A model generated the notes under the pieces. It was not told where the DNA came from, did not search any database, and was given only the letters and a program-made list of their open reading frames with translations. 64,000 nt of DNA from assembly GCF_900104395.1 (NCBI RefSeq), contig NZ_FMXX01000005.1; one strand, written 5' to 3'. Numbering within the stretch: position 1 is the stretch's first letter; each line of letters starts with the position of its first letter. Positions 60,220-64,000 of the stretch are shown here, in pieces. The position numbers and the translations under genes were made by a program. This DNA comes from Fusobacterium_C necrophorum. Lineage in GTDB: Bacteria > Fusobacteriota > Fusobacteriia > Fusobacteriales > Fusobacteriaceae.

Positions 60220-61557
60220 ATGATACATTGGAAAATGGTTCGAGAAATTCTCTCCCTGGCTCTTCCTGCTGTGGGAGAAATGACTCTCTATATGATGATT
60301 TGGATACTGGATACTATGATGGTTGGAAAGTATGGGGGAAAACTTGCTGTTTCTTCTGTAGGATTAAGTACCGAAATCATCTATTCTTTTTTTAATATTT
60401 TAATTGCTATTGGAATCTCGTCTTCCTTAACTTCTTTAATTTCAAGAGCTTTAGGAGCCGAAGATTTCAAAAAAGCGGAAAGAATTGCAAATGCGGGATT
60501 TAAACTTTCCTTTGCTCTTGCCATTCTCTTTTTTGTTATTTTATTCTTTGTTCCGAAGCAAATTCTGTTATTAGCCGGAGCTACGGAAGATATGTTGCCC
60601 TTTGCAACGGAATATGCAAAAATATCGGCTTTTTCTTTTTTCTTATTGACTTTCTCTTCCACGAACAACGGAATGTTTCGAGGAGCGAAAGATACGAAGA
60701 CTTCTCTTTATGTTGCAGCCCTTATCAATATTGTGAATCTTTCCCTGGATTATGTTCTAATTTTTGGAAAATTCGGTTTTCCGGAATGGGGAGTACGAGG
60801 AGCGGCGATTGCAACGGTTGCGGGAAACGGTGCCGGTTTGCTTTTACAATGGACAAGATTGAAAAAACTTCCCTTTCATCTTCACCTGTTTTCCGCTTCT
60901 AAAAAAGAAGATTTTTGGGAAGTCATTCGTTTGGCAGTTCCTTCCGCCTTGCAGGAAGCCAATTTCAGTCTTTCCAAATTGCTGGGAATTACTTTTGTTA
61001 TGAGCTTGGGAACGGTTGCCTTTGCCGCCAATCAAATTGGAATTGCCATTGAAGCCGTTTCGTTCATGCCGGGTTGGGGAATTGCCATTGCCAACACTGC
61101 CTTGGTCGGACATAGTATTGGAGCAAAAAATGAAAAAAAGGCTCATGATTACACCTTTTATTCCACAGCCATCGCTTCTATTCTCATGGGAATGATTGCT
61201 CTTGTTTTCTTTTGTTTCCCGGAAGAACTCATTCGTCTCTTCATTCAAAAGGAAGAAATCGAAGTGATTGCTGCGGGAGCTCTCTGCTTACAAGTCGGAG
61301 CCATAGAACAAATTCCCATTGCCTTTGCCATGGTCATCGAGTCCTATTTCAAAGGAACGGGAGATGCAAAAACTCCTTTCTATGTATCTTTTGTAATGAA
61401 TTGGTGTATTCGAGTGCCACTAAGCTGGTATCTCATCTACTACTTACAATATCCTATCCATGTTTTCTGGATGATCACAACTTTACAATGGACTTTGGAA
61501 GGGCTTGTCATCTATTATCTTTATCATAGACATGGAAAACATATATTCTTACGGTAA
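60220..61557 (+). CDS. MATE-family efflux transporter
   Basis: Inner-membrane exporter of 445 residues with 12 hydrophobic segments. The N-terminal LALPAVGEMTLYMMIWILDTMMVG (by parts LALPAVGE and LDTMMVG) and the second-half repeat AVPSALQEANFSLSKLLGIT (by ends) are MATE/NorM/DinF-like. Exchanges drugs or other cations for Na+ or H+. The ATG at 60220 has GAGG six bases upstream; an earlier ATG at 60208 overlaps the hflX stop. Substrate unknown. Confidence 0.9.
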   Translation: MIHWKMVREILSLALPAVGEMTLYMMIWILDTMMVGKYGGKLAVSSVGLSTEIIYSFFNILIAIGISSSLTSLISRALGAEDFKKAERIANAGFKLSFALAILFFVILFFVPKQILLLAGATEDMLPFATEYAKISAFSFFLLTFSSTNNGMFRGAKDTKTSLYVAALINIVNLSLDYVLIFGKFGFPEWGVRGAAIATVAGNGAGLLLQWTRLKKLPFHLHLFSASKKEDFWEVIRLAVPSALQEANFSLSKLLGITFVMSLGTVAFAANQIGIAIEAVSFMPGWGIAIANTALVGHSIGAKNEKKAHDYTFYSTAIASILMGMIALVFFCFPEELIRLFIQKEEIEVIAAGALCLQVGAIEQIPIAFAMVIESYFKGTGDAKTPFYVSFVMNWCIRVPLSWYLIYYLQYPIHVFWMITTLQWTLEGLVIYYLYHRHGKHIFLR

Positions 61558-61577
61558 AATTGAAAACAAATAAAGAA

Positions 61578-61613
61578 AGAGCTATCTCAAATATAATATT
61601 TTGAGATAGCTCT
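61578..61613. terminator. intrinsic terminator between MATE and nrdG
   Basis: Perfect 14-bp stem (61578-61591 with 61600-61613), 8-base loop. T-rich flank is on the minus-strand side (nrdG); it can stop the plus-strand transcript too. The rest of 61558-61682 shows no gene. Confidence 0.7.
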
Positions 61614-61682
61614 TCACAGCTTCATATTCCTGTTTTCCATAAAAATTTATTTAAAAGTCTCTTCCCCCATGAAGTAAACAAC

Positions 61683-62192
61683 TCATTCTGAAAACAGTAT
61701 AATGGACTTTTCTTTCAACGAGCTTGCAATATCAATCACTCTTTGATTTCGACTTCCTCTCCATTGCAAAGACAAATCTTTTTCCTCTTCTCGAAACCTT
61801 CCCTCTACCAAGACATCACAGATTTTCACCAAAGACAAAAGAAAAGGATTCTCCAAAATCTCTTCCCAAGTGTAACCGGTCCACATCCAAACATCTTTTT
61901 CCGGAAACTGCTTTCGAAATTCCGAAATAAAAGCTTTCAGCGGCTCCACATTCGTCTTATAGGTAGGATCTCCCCCCAATAAAGAAAGTCCTCGCAATAA
62001 CATTGGATATTTCTTGAAATAGTCAAAAATTTCTTCTTTTTGCTTTTCCGTAAATCTTTCTCCATATCCGGGATTCCATGTTTCTTTGTTAAAGCAACTG
62101 GGACAGGCATGAGAACAACCGCTCACAAAGAGACTTACTCGAATTCCCGGTCCATTGATCATATCTGAATACTTAATTCCTGAATAGTTCAT
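61683..62192 (-). CDS. nrdG: anaerobic ribonucleotide-triphosphate reductase activating protein
   Basis: Radical SAM activase of 169 residues. The cluster motif is CSHACPSC (CxxxCxxC) in a VSGCSHACPSCFN context; GLSLLGGDPTY and DVWMWTGYTWEE are typical of NrdG. It makes the glycyl radical in NrdD. It starts 15 bases after the nrdD stop. Confidence 0.95.
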   Translation of the reverse strand: MNYSGIKYSDMINGPGIRVSLFVSGCSHACPSCFNKETWNPGYGERFTEKQKEEIFDYFKKYPMLLRGLSLLGGDPTYKTNVEPLKAFISEFRKQFPEKDVWMWTGYTWEEILENPFLLSLVKICDVLVEGRFREEEKDLSLQWRGSRNQRVIDIASSLKEKSIILFSE

Positions 62193-62207
62193 TTTTCCCT
62201 CTACATT

Positions 62208-64000
62208 TTATCCGTTGTGTTTTACTCGACTCATAATTTCCTTTTGTTTTCCTTTGTTAAAAGGTCGGGCATTCGGTTGAGCCAAATAACCACAAACTCT
62301 ACGAATCACACTCATTTTTTTATTATCATGATTTCCACATTGCGGACAGGTAAAACCCTCTTCTGTCGCGGAAAATTCTCCCTTATATCCACACACATAA
62401 CATTTATCCACAGGCTGATTGATTCCCATATAGTGAATTCCCACTGACTTCGCATAACGCAAAATCGCCGGAATTGCCTCAATATTTTTTTGTAGGGAAT
62501 CCGTTTCAATGTAACTGATATGTCCTCCCTTTGAATATTGATGCCCCAAAGCTTCCAAACGCAATTTTTCAAATTGATCCATTTTCAATCTGGAAGAAAC
62601 GTGGAAAGAATTGTCGTAGTATCCTTTGTCCGTAATTCCCGGAATATCCCCAAATTCTTTTTGATCCATCTTTGCAAAACGGTCACACAAGGACTCTGAC
62701 GGAGTTCCATACATGGCAAATCCCAAACCTGTTTCCGCCTTAAATTGTTCCAACTTATCGGCAATATATTTTAAAATAGCAAATGATTTCTTGTATACTT
62801 CCTCATCCTGTGCGAAATCTTTTCCATACAACAACTGAGACACTTCTGATAAACCGATGTATCCGATAGAGACCGTCGCATAGCCTCCCCAAATCAAATC
62901 TGCAATCGTTTCTTTTTCTTCTTTTTCTGCCAATGCTCCATACATCCATAAGATAGGGGCAATATCTGCCGTCGTCTTTTCCAGATATTTTGCCCTGAAG
63001 ATGCAATTTTCTTTACAAATTTCCAAAATTCTATCCAATTCCTGATAAAATCCTTTTTCATCTCCCGGATTCTTAATCGCCATTCGAGGTAAATTCATAC
63101 TGGTTGCTCCAAAATTAAAACGTCCTGCATAAATTTCCTTTCCTTCCCCATTTTTCCAAGGAGATAGGAAGGCTCTACATCCCATCGGATAAACCACTGT
63201 TCCTTGTTCCCATTGTTCTTGAGTAATAAATAAAATATCAGGGTATATCGATTTGGTCATACATTCAAAAGCCAGTTGTGCAATGTCCCAGTTTGGAGAA
63301 TCCGGATTTAAATTTAACTTTTCCGTCATAGCATAGGCAATTTTTGGAAAAATTGCTGTTTCCTTATTTTTTCCAAAGCCGTCCATTCTGGTTTTAAAGA
63401 CATACTTTTGTACCAATCTTCCTTCCCAGGAAGTTTCCGTTCCAATTCCTATTGTTGTAAAAGGTGTCTGTCCATTCACTGTAGACAAGGAGTTGATTTC
63501 ATATTCCAAACCTTGCATTGCCTGCTTCACGGACTCTTCTGTTAAATCAGTAGCATAACGATAGGCTTTGGGATATTTTTCCTTTAATTCCTGATTGTCG
63601 TAAATAATTCCGGCTCTTCCATAAGAATTCAATATTTCTTCTATCTTCTCATCATTTAGATTTTCTATATAGTACAATCCCTTTTTAAAGTGCTTATAAA
63701 AACTTTTTTGAATATATGGCACTAAAGCTCTGTCCAAATAAGGAATGGAACATCCTCCGTAGGTATTGGACGATACGGAAGCAATGATTTGAATGATATG
63801 TCCCACAGCAACATCCACAGAATTCGGCTCCAACATTTTGGCATTTCCAATATTGCAACCACCTTTTAACATTCTTTCAATGTTTACCAATTCACAATTG
63901 GTTTCTCGAAATAATAAATAATCCAAGTCATGCAGATGAATTTCTCCTTTAATATGAGCCTCTTTGATATGTCTTGGAACGATCTTATTCAAGTAATAAT
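62208..64000 (-). CDS. nrdD: anaerobic ribonucleoside-triphosphate reductase, 3' part (5' end beyond window)
   Basis: About 597 residues are visible and the frame stays open to the window edge, where the codons before the first possible start (TTG at 63992) are still tyrosines; the N-terminal ATP-cone and first core part lie outside. The glycyl-radical site is in RVCGYLAQP near the C-terminus, preceded by four zinc cysteines (CYVCGYKGEF... CPQCG). The reductase makes dNTPs from NTPs without oxygen. Also visible: GEIHLHDLDYL, CSIPYLDRALVPYI and the NSLSTVNGQTPFTT-type barrel segments. Cotranscribed with nrdG. Confidence 0.95.
   Translation of the reverse strand, partial: YYLNKIVPRHIKEAHIKGEIHLHDLDYLLFRETNCELVNIERMLKGGCNIGNAKMLEPNSVDVAVGHIIQIIASVSSNTYGGCSIPYLDRALVPYIQKSFYKHFKKGLYYIENLNDEKIEEILNSYGRAGIIYDNQELKEKYPKAYRYATDLTEESVKQAMQGLEYEINSLSTVNGQTPFTTIGIGTETSWEGRLVQKYVFKTRMDGFGKNKETAIFPKIAYAMTEKLNLNPDSPNWDIAQLAFECMTKSIYPDILFITQEQWEQGTVVYPMGCRAFLSPWKNGEGKEIYAGRFNFGATSMNLPRMAIKNPGDEKGFYQELDRILEICKENCIFRAKYLEKTTADIAPILWMYGALAEKEEKETIADLIWGGYATVSIGYIGLSEVSQLLYGKDFAQDEEVYKKSFAILKYIADKLEQFKAETGLGFAMYGTPSESLCDRFAKMDQKEFGDIPGITDKGYYDNSFHVSSRLKMDQFEKLRLEALGHQYSKGGHISYIETDSLQKNIEAIPAILRYAKSVGIHYMGINQPVDKCYVCGYKGEFSATEEGFTCPQCGNHDNKKMSVIRRVCGYLAQPNARPFNKGKQKEIMSRVKHNG

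Noticed and set aside
1..64000. tRNA, rRNA or known riboswitches
   Set aside because: No cloverleaf ends such as GGTTCGA with a CCA-type acceptor, no rRNA core sequence, and no TPP, B12 or T-box consensus was recognised in the leaders; thrS has no separate leader because it follows lptD by 13 bases.

Overview
The window looks like a chromosomal stretch of a Fusobacterium. The evidence is the combination of a diderm envelope set (LptD, MlaA, TonB receptor, a large type V autotransporter of the fusobacterial kind) with genes typical of low-GC Gram-positive lineages (PolC-type replicative polymerase, RsgA-Rpe next to a PASTA protein, CvfB, RqcH, NFACT-type organisation), plus an HmuW-like anaerobic heme-degrading enzyme and an anaerobic ribonucleotide reductase. 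Base composition by eye is roughly one third G+C, higher than F. nucleatum, so a F. necrophorum/gonidiaformans/equinum-like species is my inference. No rRNA, tRNA or CRISPR array was seen.

Layout. (1) 1-3300, plus strand: end of a TonB-dependent receptor, FecCD permease, ABC ATPase and an HmuW-like radical SAM enzyme, together a heme uptake and anaerobic heme-opening cluster. (2) 3567-8481, minus strand: a PRD-type regulator, a class II aldolase and a galactitol-family PTS (IIA, IIB, IIC). (3) 8796-14573, minus strand: an NhaC antiporter, two paralogous YtcJ-type amidohydrolases and a SARP-like regulator. Blocks 2 and 3 look like an AT-richer accessory insertion between the heme cluster and thrS. 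(4) 14780-25209, minus strand: lptD-thrS, a thioredoxin, a nudix-hldE-like-tsaE-tsaB operon, a possible transposase remnant, and an AAA-ATPase/PD-(D/E)XK protein. (5) 25501-32640, minus strand: one 2379-residue autotransporter. (6) 32878-48056, minus strand: a tightly packed 14-gene run (hpt, rsmA, DUF4911, khpA, rimM, trmD, RNA methyltransferase, polC, exported hydrolase, mlaA, pepV, DUF2156, ilvA, Na/Pi symporter) with one clear promoter in front and one strong terminator behind.

(7) 48206-53373, plus strand, transcribed divergently from hpt: a PASTA-only membrane protein, rsgA (apparently with a non-canonical AUC start), rpe, a MarR-FeoA fusion regulator, rqcH and a hydrolase-fold protein lacking its nucleophile. 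(8) 53424-56895, minus strand: a TauABC-like ABC transporter, DUF1904 and CvfB. (9) 57039-58220, minus: a dicarboxylate/amino-acid symporter. (10) 58427-61557, plus: hflX with an N-terminal JAMM-like domain, then a MATE exporter. (11) 61683-64000, minus: nrdG and the 3' part of nrdD, which runs off the window.

The most unusual observations are the PASTA/rsgA junction (kinase domain absent, rsgA without any ATG/GTG/TTG for its conserved N-terminus, both in one frame separated by a single UAG), the MlaA homologue without a lipobox next to an exported alpha/beta hydrolase, the MarR-FeoA fusion, the SARP-NhaC-double-amidohydrolase operon, and the cysteine-free LptD. Start codons were moved from the longest reading frame where a Shine-Dalgarno sequence or family length argued for it; this is stated per gene. 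All assignments are from reading the sequence, with no database search.
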